Positions 56,691 through 64,000 of a stretch of DNA of 64,000 nt are shown here, piece by piece. Below the pieces are notes generated by a model, which saw only the letters and a list, made by a program, of their open reading frames with translations, searched no databases and was not told where the DNA came from. This DNA comes from Fictibacillus nanhaiensis (GTDB taxonomy: Bacteria > Bacillota > Bacilli > Bacillales > Fictibacillaceae). The stretch covers positions 804,225 through 868,224 of the forward strand of contig JAEACG010000002.1 of the NCBI GenBank assembly GCA_016401345.1. The letters are read 5' to 3'. A program made the translations under genes and the position numbers. Each line of letters starts with the position of its first letter. Positions within the stretch are counted from its first letter, which is position 1.

Positions 56691-59281
56691 GCGTACAAGT
56701 ACATACATACTCACAGCCAAAAGAATGGAAAAACCATCCATTATATCCCTCTTTTCCTGGGGCTATCCACATTTGTGCAACCAATAATCAAAAAAACGGA
56801 ATTCAAGAATGCTACGGCGAACTTGAACACGTATACTCATTCCGAAAATTTATTAAATCATTATTTGTAACTTGGTATAGTGCCGAAACAAAATTTCAAC
56901 AATATTTACGCTTGTCGAAAATTATAGCGAGCCTATCTAGTATACAAACGGAACTCCAGCAAGCATTTCGTGCTAATACTATGGACTTATTAGAAACTAT
57001 TCGATTTTTAGTAGAGACTAATATAAAGCCTCAGGCATTAATAGATAGCTGGCTTGAGACAGAGAAAGAACGCGTTTTTAAAATAGTATTTGGTAAGTTT
57101 GTACAAGAGGATTTAGCTAGTCAAAATCATTATGCCTCTTTAAAGCAACCTATATCAAATCAAGCATTACAAGAAGCACTTAGCAAATTATATGATGGGG
57201 ATTTTAGACTAGCCGATAATATGCACATTGTGCTACATGGTTTTTACTTTGTTACTCCCGAGCAGCAGGTTGTATTAGAAATACTACGCAAACAACAAAT
57301 TAGTATTACATTTTTTCATTACTATGATGATAATTATGCGGATACTTTTGATTTTATAAAGGCGTTTGTAACGGATCGTTTTGGTTGGCCGTCCCCAATT
57401 GATTGGATATATGATTCAAAGTCAAGTACTACTACAACACCTATTGCACAGACATTTTTAGCCGCCTATGAAAACCGACCGGGAAAACAATCACAAATAA
57501 AAGAAATAATAACAGCTTATCCATCTTTTTTTGATTTTTTACAAAGTGTCATTTTACCAAATTTACCTTTTGAAGGTAAGCGGGATTGTAAAATTAATAT
57601 TATCTCACCAAATGCACAGCAGTTAAATGATTTACTTTTATCTTATTATCCTGAGCTAAATAGTAAGAAGCGCAACTTTTTATCATATCCGATTGGACGA
57701 TTTTTGACTAGTCTGCACCAAATTTACAATAAAGGTCAGCTTTATTTATCAGAAGATATTTTAATAGACTTATTTTCTTCTGGCTGGCTTTACGATGAAT
57801 TAACTAATCAAAATTCATTAGATTACACTTATGACTTACAGCGAATTTTTCCATATTTTAAAGGTTGTAAAGAAATAGCTAGTTGGATCTATCGTTTAGA
57901 AGAACTTATTAAGCAAGGTATAACAATTGAAGAGGCATTCCCTATCGGTGAAGAAAATAGAATTGTACGCAGCGTTCGAAGTCCTTTTTCTAAAATAAGT
58001 CATTTCGCTGTACCACTTGATCGCTTAAAGCAGATAAAGACATTTCTCGAGAGTATTCAGCACATGTCAGAGTTTTTATTTGCACAGTCCGATTCGAATA
58101 CAATTAATTCGCATTTCAAGAGCTTAAAGGACATTTTAAGATCACATGAAAATGGGGCAACACTCATAGCTAATGAAAATGAAAAACTTTTAATACAAGA
58201 GCTTGAAAAAAAGTTGGGCAGAATACACGACGATTCAGAGTTTTTATATGAGGATCTACAAACAGCACTACATTTTTATTTAAGTGGAAAACTTGATGAT
58301 CAAGATGAAAATTACATAGATGGATTTATTGAAATCGACGGAGAGATGTTTAAGACTCATGAGCATGCTATTTACTTAACAGGACTTGATGAAAACTCAT
58401 TACCTCTTGCTGCACAAACTATTCCTTGGCCACTCCAATCTGAAACATTCGAGAAACTTAGTGAGGAATATATCGCACTTCAACTACATAGCATTCGTAG
58501 CCGGGCCAATAAGTCTATTTCACGTTATCTATTTTTCATAGCACTTAACCTCCCGTCAGAGCACGTAAAATTATCTTGGATAAAAAATATGCTAGAACAG
58601 TTTGAATTAGAGCCGACACTATATATTAAACAGCTTGGCATTAAAACGGCTGATTTCACATCAGAATTAGTTAATACATCTATAACTTATAAACCGTATG
58701 ACTTTTCACAAGAAAATGTAAATCAAGATGATTTTATTGCAGGTTGGAAAACATTTGCTTTTGAGGACTTCCTTGCTGAATATAAACTATGCCCGAAACG
58801 GTTTTATTATAGTTACGTCGTAGAAGAATATCCCACATTTTCAAATGACTTTATTCACCAATTTATGTTCTCTGAAATTATACGTGTTGCTGGGCAAAGC
58901 TCAAAAGCAAACTTGGATACAGTATTGCAAGAAGTAAGTCCGCTCTTTCCTCAATGGTTAAATTTCAAGAAAAATGTTCTGTCGGAAAAGGCATTTCCAT
59001 ATGTACCAAATAAATTGGGAAAAAAAACTTATGTAGTTGAGGAGCATTCCTATACAGAAACTCGTAAAAACTTTCAATTTCCTGGATTCACAAAGAAATT
59101 TAGGGAAGAACTATTCGAAAACACAAAAGCTTCCTATGAAACTCTTGTTAACGAACTAATGACTGAAGACAAAAGTATGACTGCAAACCCTGGCTTTGCC
59201 TGCCGTTTCTGTCCGCATATTGACTATTGTGGTGATGCTGAGTTTCCTATTGATATTCGTAAGGGGGATGAGAAGGAATGA
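56687..59281 (+). CDS. AddB-like protein with iron-sulfur cysteines, probably nuclease-dead
   Basis: An 864-aa protein with the plan of AddB/RecC. No Walker A is present. A conserved core reads HAIYLTGLDENSLPLAAQT (about 560), like the AddB segment xGLxExxxP. The C-terminal domain has Cys701 (YKLCPKRFYYSYV) and the cluster CRFCPHIDYC (about 838-847), the four-Cys layout that binds [4Fe-4S] in AddB and Cas4 nucleases. Between them I cannot find the D...ExK catalytic motif, so the nuclease seems lost. It overlaps both neighbours by four bases (ATGA), so translation is coupled. Confidence 0.75.
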   Translation: MSVQVHTYSQPKEWKNHPLYPSFPGAIHICATNNQKNGIQECYGELEHVYSFRKFIKSLFVTWYSAETKFQQYLRLSKIIASLSSIQTELQQAFRANTMDLLETIRFLVETNIKPQALIDSWLETEKERVFKIVFGKFVQEDLASQNHYASLKQPISNQALQEALSKLYDGDFRLADNMHIVLHGFYFVTPEQQVVLEILRKQQISITFFHYYDDNYADTFDFIKAFVTDRFGWPSPIDWIYDSKSSTTTTPIAQTFLAAYENRPGKQSQIKEIITAYPSFFDFLQSVILPNLPFEGKRDCKINIISPNAQQLNDLLLSYYPELNSKKRNFLSYPIGRFLTSLHQIYNKGQLYLSEDILIDLFSSGWLYDELTNQNSLDYTYDLQRIFPYFKGCKEIASWIYRLEELIKQGITIEEAFPIGEENRIVRSVRSPFSKISHFAVPLDRLKQIKTFLESIQHMSEFLFAQSDSNTINSHFKSLKDILRSHENGATLIANENEKLLIQELEKKLGRIHDDSEFLYEDLQTALHFYLSGKLDDQDENYIDGFIEIDGEMFKTHEHAIYLTGLDENSLPLAAQTIPWPLQSETFEKLSEEYIALQLHSIRSRANKSISRYLFFIALNLPSEHVKLSWIKNMLEQFELEPTLYIKQLGIKTADFTSELVNTSITYKPYDFSQENVNQDDFIAGWKTFAFEDFLAEYKLCPKRFYYSYVVEEYPTFSNDFIHQFMFSEIIRVAGQSSKANLDTVLQEVSPLFPQWLNFKKNVLSEKAFPYVPNKLGKKTYVVEEHSYTETRKNFQFPGFTKKFREELFENTKASYETLVNELMTEDKSMTANPGFACRFCPHIDYCGDAEFPIDIRKGDEKE

Positions 59282-59472
59282 ATTTATCTTTTTGGAAGCA
59301 AGTAAGTAATAATTGGCAATCTGTGCAGCTAGATGCAAAAGAGGCACTAGTTGATTTAATTTTGTTTCGTAACATCTTACTTGAAGATATTGCTAGCTTA
59401 AAAGAAGCTGCGCCAACTACAGAAACACAATTAGAAATTTCAAATGAAGATGATTTTTGGGGAGGTATTTAG
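59278..59472 (+). CDS. small acidic protein in the helicase-nuclease operon
   Basis: A 64-aa protein with a predicted helical first half (VSNNWQSVQLDAKEALVDLI) and an acidic tail (ISNEDDFWGGI). Its ATG overlaps the stop of the AddB-like gene, and its TAG directly abuts the TTG of the next helicase gene. This is the position of a small complex subunit or regulator. I recognise no family. It has no Cys and no membrane segment. Confidence 0.8.
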   Translation: MNLSFWKQVSNNWQSVQLDAKEALVDLILFRNILLEDIASLKEAAPTTETQLEISNEDDFWGGI

Positions 59473-60882
59473 TTGAAGAAAAACATCACGTTTTCTGAAC
59501 AGCAAAAAGAAATTATTAAATATTCTGGTGCTCAATTATTAATCCGTGGTATCGCGGGGAGCGGAAAAACATTAATTCTACTTGAAAAGGCAAGAGACAT
59601 TGCTGAAAAAAATCCAAATGAAACAGTCGCTGTGTTTTCATTTGGAAATCCTTTATCTGTTTCTGCACAGAAGCAACTAGAGGAATATAATTTACCAAAT
59701 TTAACTGTTACTACTTTTCATTCATGGGCAATGAAAAATTATTACAAAACGTTTAGGAAAAAGTTCTATTTAGAAAACTATCCACAAACAGCTTTGCGAA
59801 ATGCTGTTGAGGACGTTAGTATACAAAATGCTGAGCATCGTCTAATAAAAAATAAAGACTTAATGAACTTTGTTGAAGAGGAAATTAGATGGATCAAAGG
59901 ATCCGACCTTTGTGAATTTAATAAATATGACAAAGCAACACGTAAAGGTCGTGGTGGAAAAGTACGTCTTTCTCCAGAGGATCGCGGAGTAATGTATAAA
60001 ATTTATAAGGCATACGAAAAACAACTAGGTTTTCGTATGGATTTTGATTGTTTTGGTCTTCAGTTATCACGTAATTTGGATAAAATTCAAGACGATTCAA
60101 AATTCGATTATGTGTTTATCGATGAAGCGCAAGATTTAAGTAAGGTCAATCTAATGGTGTTAACTCATATAGCAAGAAAATCTTGTATTGTTGGAGCAGA
60201 TAAAGGTCAGAAAATATTTACTACTTCATTTACTTGGGAGGGTGTTGGTTTAAATATCAAAGGTGGTCGTACAAAAATATTGCGCAATTCATACCGTTCA
60301 ACAAAACAAATAATGGAACTCGCATATAGTATTCAAGAAAAAGACGAAATTTCAAAAGATGAGGAATTTACACGCCCTGATGTACCAAAAGAACAAGGGC
60401 CAAAACCTAAATTATATTTTACAAAGGGTGTTGATAGTCAGAATAAAGCATTATTAGAAGCATTGAAACTTATACAAAAAGAAGATTCAGAAGCAACGAT
60501 TGGCATTTTATCACGAAATAAAGATTCTATGAAACGTGTCGAGGTTCTACTAGACCTCAATGACATAAAGTATCAATTTATTAAATCACCATCAAAGAAA
60601 GACGATCCAAGTAAAATTGGTACGCATCATGAACCTGGTGTTAAGCTAACAACTTTGCATACAGCAAAAGGTTTAGAATTTAAATATGTATTGATTCCGG
60701 ATTTAATCGATCCTCCTACAGAAGAACGTTTAGGTGAAGATTTCGACTGGGATATTGAACGGCGTTTATTGTATATTGGTATATCACGTGCGATGAAAAT
60801 TTTAATTTTGTTTACATATGGTGACCGGCATTGTCTAGTAGACGAACTTGGCGAAAACTATTATGATAAGGTGATAATATAA
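59473..60882 (+). CDS. compact UvrD-family helicase
   Basis: A 469-aa superfamily 1 ATPase. Motifs: I, RGIAGSGKTLILLEK (about residues 25-39); II, YVFIDEAQDLS (about 213); III/IV, IVGADKGQKIF and LRNSYRSTKQI; V, TTLHTAKGLEFKYVLI (about 392); VI, RRLLYIGISRAMK (about 428). It is much shorter than UvrD because the 1B/2B insertions are reduced. The TTG start follows GGAGG. It ends the four-gene operon, with a terminator 10 bases after the stop. Confidence 0.88.
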   Translation: MKKNITFSEQQKEIIKYSGAQLLIRGIAGSGKTLILLEKARDIAEKNPNETVAVFSFGNPLSVSAQKQLEEYNLPNLTVTTFHSWAMKNYYKTFRKKFYLENYPQTALRNAVEDVSIQNAEHRLIKNKDLMNFVEEEIRWIKGSDLCEFNKYDKATRKGRGGKVRLSPEDRGVMYKIYKAYEKQLGFRMDFDCFGLQLSRNLDKIQDDSKFDYVFIDEAQDLSKVNLMVLTHIARKSCIVGADKGQKIFTTSFTWEGVGLNIKGGRTKILRNSYRSTKQIMELAYSIQEKDEISKDEEFTRPDVPKEQGPKPKLYFTKGVDSQNKALLEALKLIQKEDSEATIGILSRNKDSMKRVEVLLDLNDIKYQFIKSPSKKDDPSKIGTHHEPGVKLTTLHTAKGLEFKYVLIPDLIDPPTEERLGEDFDWDIERRLLYIGISRAMKILILFTYGDRHCLVDELGENYYDKVII

Positions 60883-60891
60883 ACGATTTTT

Positions 60892-60921
60892 AACCCCTAA
60901 TGAATATAGGGGTTTTTTTAA
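60892..60921 (+). terminator. terminator of the four-gene operon
   Basis: The stem AACCCCTA / TAGGGGTT is followed by six T. Confidence 0.9.
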
Positions 60922-61056
60922 AGTGAGAAATAGCTTAAAATTATTATTTGTTCTTATCATGATATTTGTATTAGAATAAGAAGATTTCATGCTTTTAAAC
61001 AATGAATGTTTAAGTTATTATATAAGAAAGAGTAACCGAAAGGATGTTCGTATTAT

Positions 61057-62328
61057 ATGCTAAACGTAATCGAACTTTTCGCAGGTGTTGGAGGATTCCG
61101 GATAGGATTAGAAGAGACTGGTCATTTTCAAGTTGTTTGGGGAAACCAGTGGGAACCATCAAAAAAAGCACAAGATGCGTTTGTTTGTTATGCAACCAAT
61201 TTTAAAGATAAAGGTATACATTCTAATGAAGATATCTCAACAGTAAAATCAGAGCACCTACCTAATGCTGAAGTTTTGGTAGGCGGATTTCCGTGTCAAG
61301 ATTATTCAGTAGCAAGGTCGTTGAGTGGAGAAAAAGGTATACAAGGAAAAAAAGGTGTTTTGTTTTGGGAGATAATGCGCCTTATATCAGAACGACAGCA
61401 AATAGGAAGAAAACCGAAGTATATATTATTAGAAAATGTCGATAGGCTACTTAAATCTCCTTCAAAACAACGTGGAAGAGATTTTGGTATCATGCTTGCT
61501 GCTTTTCATAATGCTGGCTATGATGTCGAATGGCGTGTTATTAATGCTGCAGACTATGGTCTAAGGCAGAGAAGAAGAAGAGTATTCATATTTGCATATG
61601 ACAGATCATTAAAGTATGCGAAACAACTTAATAAAATCTCAAATCCAAAAATATTAGAACAAGATGGATTCTTTGCAACAAAGTTTCCTGTAACGATGGA
61701 ATTTGTTAATACAAATAAGATTACTGAAGGTGACTTAAAAGAGGATCTAGTTAATATCTCGGATGAGTTCAAAGGGAACTTCTATAATTCAGGCATTATG
61801 AAAGATGGAGAATTTATTTCAATGGAATTAACACCAATAAAAACAGCTCCTGTCCCACTATCAGACATACTTGAAGAAGAGGTCGATGAAAAATATTATT
61901 TGACTGAAGTTGCTAAAGAGAAGTTTATTTATTTAAAAGGCCCGAAAAAAGTAGAAAGAACCTCTGCTACTGGTCATAAATATATTTTTTCTGAGGGTGG
62001 AATGGCACTTCCGGAAAATATGGATTTACCTGGTAGAACGATGCTAACGAGTGAAGGGACAACCAATCGCAGTACTCATGTTGTACCTGATAAAAAGACA
62101 GGAAGATGGAGATATCTTACTCCGGTCGAGTGTGAGAGGTTGAATGGCTTTCCTGATAACTGGACGAACACTGGCATGTCAGAGAGAATGCGTTATTTCT
62201 GTATGGGTAACGCTCTAGTAGTAGACCTTATAACTCTAATGGGTGAAAGAATCCATGAGATTGAGATTCAAGAACCTCAAATTAAAATGAGCATTAAAAT
62301 ACAAGAAGAACAGATTACTTTATTTTAG
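61057..62328 (+). CDS. DNA cytosine-5 methyltransferase (Sau3AI-type)
   Basis: A 423-aa C5 methyltransferase. Motif I is ELFAGVGGFRIGLEE, motif IV holds the catalytic Cys in VGGFPCQDYSVA, motif VI is LLENVDRL, motif VIII is LRQRRRRVFIFAY, motif IX is LTPVECERLNGFPDNW and motif X is FCMGNALVVDL. The target-recognition region (about 200-330) is variable. The partner endonuclease at 62968 is of Sau3AI type, so GATC is the expected target, methylated at C. The ATG follows AAAGGATG. Confidence 0.93.
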   Translation: MLNVIELFAGVGGFRIGLEETGHFQVVWGNQWEPSKKAQDAFVCYATNFKDKGIHSNEDISTVKSEHLPNAEVLVGGFPCQDYSVARSLSGEKGIQGKKGVLFWEIMRLISERQQIGRKPKYILLENVDRLLKSPSKQRGRDFGIMLAAFHNAGYDVEWRVINAADYGLRQRRRRVFIFAYDRSLKYAKQLNKISNPKILEQDGFFATKFPVTMEFVNTNKITEGDLKEDLVNISDEFKGNFYNSGIMKDGEFISMELTPIKTAPVPLSDILEEEVDEKYYLTEVAKEKFIYLKGPKKVERTSATGHKYIFSEGGMALPENMDLPGRTMLTSEGTTNRSTHVVPDKKTGRWRYLTPVECERLNGFPDNWTNTGMSERMRYFCMGNALVVDLITLMGERIHEIEIQEPQIKMSIKIQEEQITLF

Positions 62329-62342
62329 TAATCTGTTTTTAC
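62306..62342 (+). terminator. terminator overlapping the methyltransferase stop
   Basis: The perfect stem AACAGATTACT / AGTAATCTGTT is followed by TTTAC. The stop codon lies in the loop region. Confidence 0.8.
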
Positions 62343-62431
62343 TTTTCATACAGTCATGAGATTTAGTGTTACTTTAAAGCTCATTAGGGAAAGAAAGTAT
62401 ATATTACTTCTTTCGCAAGGAGCCAGAATAT

Positions 62432-62644
62432 ATGAAGATAAAAGATACTGATATCCTTTATTTTAGGAAAAAATAACTTAATTGGTGTCAAGAAAATAAT
62501 TTTAATTTTGCTTGGCGTGAAGTTGATAATTTTTGGCATGCAGAGAAATTTGTTCTCCGGTACCAAAATGTGGTATATGTCCTTTGCAAAGAAAATGTGT
62601 TTACAATAAGAGTAGTAAAGTTCTTTAACATTATAGGTACCTGA
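62432..62644 (+). pseudogene. broken small ORF between methyltransferase and endonuclease
   Basis: An ATG behind CAAGGAG opens a 14-codon frame ending in TAA (62474-62476) right after six A. The same frame then reads 55 further codons of protein-like sequence (LNWCQENNFNFAWREVDNFW and more) to TGA 62642-62644. The A-run is a natural slippage spot, and the plus-one frame is also open. It may be a decayed gene that once sat between the two enzymes. The rest of the 640-base gap shows only a terminator. Confidence 0.4.
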
Positions 62645-62836
62645 ATTAGTTTGGTGTTACATGCAGCAACTGGTAACTTTTGAATATTAATGTTCTATTA
62701 AATAACTTTTAGAATAATAATAACCAAGATTGTGCAATATTAAATACTCATACAAAAATGTAAGTAAGTATTATAGCTACTATTAACTCGTTTTAAATAC
62801 AATGAAAAAATTTGAAAGATAATAAACTGATACTCT

Positions 62837-62874
62837 AAAAAACCAATCCAAATTATTAGGGAGTGGTTTTTTTG
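62837..62874. terminator. hairpin before the endonuclease gene
   Basis: AAAAAACCA... pairs with ...TGGTTTTTTT around an AT-rich centre. It is a terminator for the preceding region and may be bidirectional. Confidence 0.65.
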
Positions 62875-62967
62875 CTTTATAGAAAAATTTGTATATAAAG
62901 TTTATAATAGTATTCGTTAACTTAAATTTACAAAAAGGTTACTTAAAAGAAAAGAGGAGAGCTGTTT

Positions 62968-64000
62968 TTGGCTGGATTTGTAATTTCAAAAAAAAATACT
63001 GAAAATATACTAAACCATATTGTTGGCAAAACACTAGGTGAAATTGATAGTAAATGCGTTTTTAAAAGAGCTATATTAAATCATAAAATTACAGGTATTG
63101 CAGGAGATGTTATTGAACAATCTGTATTTGGTTACCCTGCTAATTCCAAACAAGATGCAGATTTATGTATTGATGGTAAAGACGTTGAGTTAAAAACAAC
63201 GGGAATACGAAAACCAAAAAAGAAAAGTAGTCACCAGTTTGAAGCTAAAGAACCTATGTCCATAACAGCAGTTTCACCAGACAAAATTACAGCTGAGAAA
63301 TTTGAAACATCAAAATTCTGGCATAAACTTGAAAATATGTTATTGGTATATTATCACTATGATTCATACGAAACAGTAAAAGCAATAGATTACGCAAATT
63401 TTAGAATTAAAGATTATCAGTTTCATAATTTTACAAAAGAAGATGAAGAAATCTTGAAAAATGACTGGACTATCGTAAGGGATTATATTAAGAGACTACA
63501 AGATGAATACGTTTTTCCTGAAAATGAATATAATAGAATATCTTCAGAATTAAGAAAGCATCTTATGTTTATAGATATTGCTCCTAAATGGCCAAACAAG
63601 CCAAGATTTCGTTTGAAAAGGGCGACTGTATCGAATATAGTTCAGAAATACTTTGGGGAAAAATTTGAAGAACTGGATACTAATTATACCTCTTTTAAAG
63701 AAATAGATATTAAGTTACATAATTTAACAGTTAAGTACAGGGGCAAGACAATTGAACAGATTATGAATGAACTTTCTATTCCAATACAGAAAAACAATAA
63801 AGGAGATGTGCATAAGTCAATCTCTGAGAAGATAGTAGTTAAGATGTTTGGTGCAAATGAGAAAAAAATAAGTAAGATCGAATTGTTTAATAAAATCGGA
63901 ATTATTCCCAAAACAGTTACTCAAACGAAAAAAGGAACGAAAACAGAGGATACAAAATTATTAGCAATTGATTTTTCAGAATGGAAAGATGAGAATATTA
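62968..64000 (+). CDS. Sau3AI/MutH-family type II restriction endonuclease, 3' end beyond the window
   Basis: A frame with no stop from TTG 62968 (AGAGGAGA seven bases upstream) to the window end, at least 344 codons. The N-terminal MutH-like domain carries the catalytic region: GIAGDVIEQSVFGYPAN and SKQDADLCIDGKDVELKTTG, with the Glu, Asp and ExK residues that bind magnesium. The following half (PNKPRFRLKRATVSNIVQKY) fits the second, DNA-binding MutH-like domain of Sau3AI, which cuts before GATC. Sau3AI is about 490 aa, so about 145 residues are missing here. Confidence 0.9.
   Translation, partial: MAGFVISKKNTENILNHIVGKTLGEIDSKCVFKRAILNHKITGIAGDVIEQSVFGYPANSKQDADLCIDGKDVELKTTGIRKPKKKSSHQFEAKEPMSITAVSPDKITAEKFETSKFWHKLENMLLVYYHYDSYETVKAIDYANFRIKDYQFHNFTKEDEEILKNDWTIVRDYIKRLQDEYVFPENEYNRISSELRKHLMFIDIAPKWPNKPRFRLKRATVSNIVQKYFGEKFEELDTNYTSFKEIDIKLHNLTVKYRGKTIEQIMNELSIPIQKNNKGDVHKSISEKIVVKMFGANEKKISKIELFNKIGIIPKTVTQTKKGTKTEDTKLLAIDFSEWKDENI

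Noticed and set aside
53622..59281. Housekeeping addAB (rexAB) locus
   Set aside because: The order is A-like then B-like, both proteins are shorter than B. subtilis AddA/AddB, the A-like protein lacks a C-terminal nuclease and starts with a NERD domain. This does not fit the housekeeping complex.
47948..62328. DISARM or Druantia system
   Set aside because: DUF1998 helicases and a cytosine methyltransferase recall DISARM, but no separate DUF1998 protein (DrmB-like) and no phospholipase D protein are present, and a terminator plus the four-gene operon separates the methyltransferase from the helicases. The very long DruE-type helicase of Druantia is also absent.
1..64000. CRISPR arrays, rRNA, tRNA and complete insertion sequences
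   Set aside because: I looked for spaced direct repeats, tRNA-like folds and transposase motifs and saw none; the only regular array is the 21-bp repeat at 24077-24160, which has no spacers.

Overview
The window comes from a low-GC, endospore-forming Bacillaceae chromosome (Bacillota). The evidence is an alpha/beta small acid-soluble spore protein behind a clear sigma-G-type promoter, two BclA-like exosporium proteins behind a sigma-K-type promoter, a sporulation-type amidase, strong Shine-Dalgarno sequences, a T-box leader and many TTG/GTG starts. I cannot name the genus from sequence alone. REGION 1 (1-7.4 kb) is accessory chromosome: a partial methyltransferase, several GNAT acetyltransferases, a T-box-controlled MFS transporter (minus strand), a run of small membrane proteins, a P-loop kinase and an aminoglycoside-nucleotidyltransferase-like gene cut by an in-frame TAG. 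REGION 2 (7.5-14.7 kb) holds topB, then a PadR/DUF1048/ABC-exporter cluster with three copies of a promoter-operator module, an M23 peptidase, a VOC protein and small membrane proteins. REGION 3 (14.7-25.5 kb) is rich in spore and envelope functions: the exosporium pair (one carries a beta-helix), a LysM amidase, a TetR/DUF5367 divergon with twin palindromic operators, an AbrB paralogue, a LysM-CAP protein, an ankyrin protein, trhO, a PAP2 phosphatase preceded by four 21-bp tandem repeats, and the SASP gene. REGION 4 (25.5-46.9 kb) is mixed metabolism and accessory genes: an ArsR-SRPBCC fusion, kynA, a FabF-CPBP operon, a WYL regulator beside an SDR, GrpB, lipoproteins, an AraC regulator, DinB, an APH-like kinase, a SUKH protein, an Fpg-like glycosylase with a TTG start, and a Fur-box-preceded feoAB operon with a Cys-rich membrane protein. 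Several small genes here are broken or truncated. REGION 5 (46.9-64 kb) is the most notable part: an AT-rich island of nucleic-acid enzymes. A uracil-DNA-glycosylase-fold protein lies divergent to two tandem MrfA/YprA-like helicases (DEAH + DUF1998, each with an N-terminal four-Cys element). A tightly coupled four-gene operon follows: a NERD-nuclease/UvrD helicase fusion, an AddB-like protein that keeps the iron-sulfur cysteines but shows no recognisable nuclease motif, a 64-aa acidic protein and a second, compact UvrD-family helicase. Next come a cytosine-5 methyltransferase and a Sau3AI/MutH-like endonuclease that runs off the window end. I read this as a defence or DNA-repair island. The four-gene operon resembles an AddAB complex whose nuclease has moved to the N-terminus of the helicase subunit, and I do not recognise it as a named defence system. 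No rRNA, tRNA, CRISPR array or complete insertion sequence was seen.
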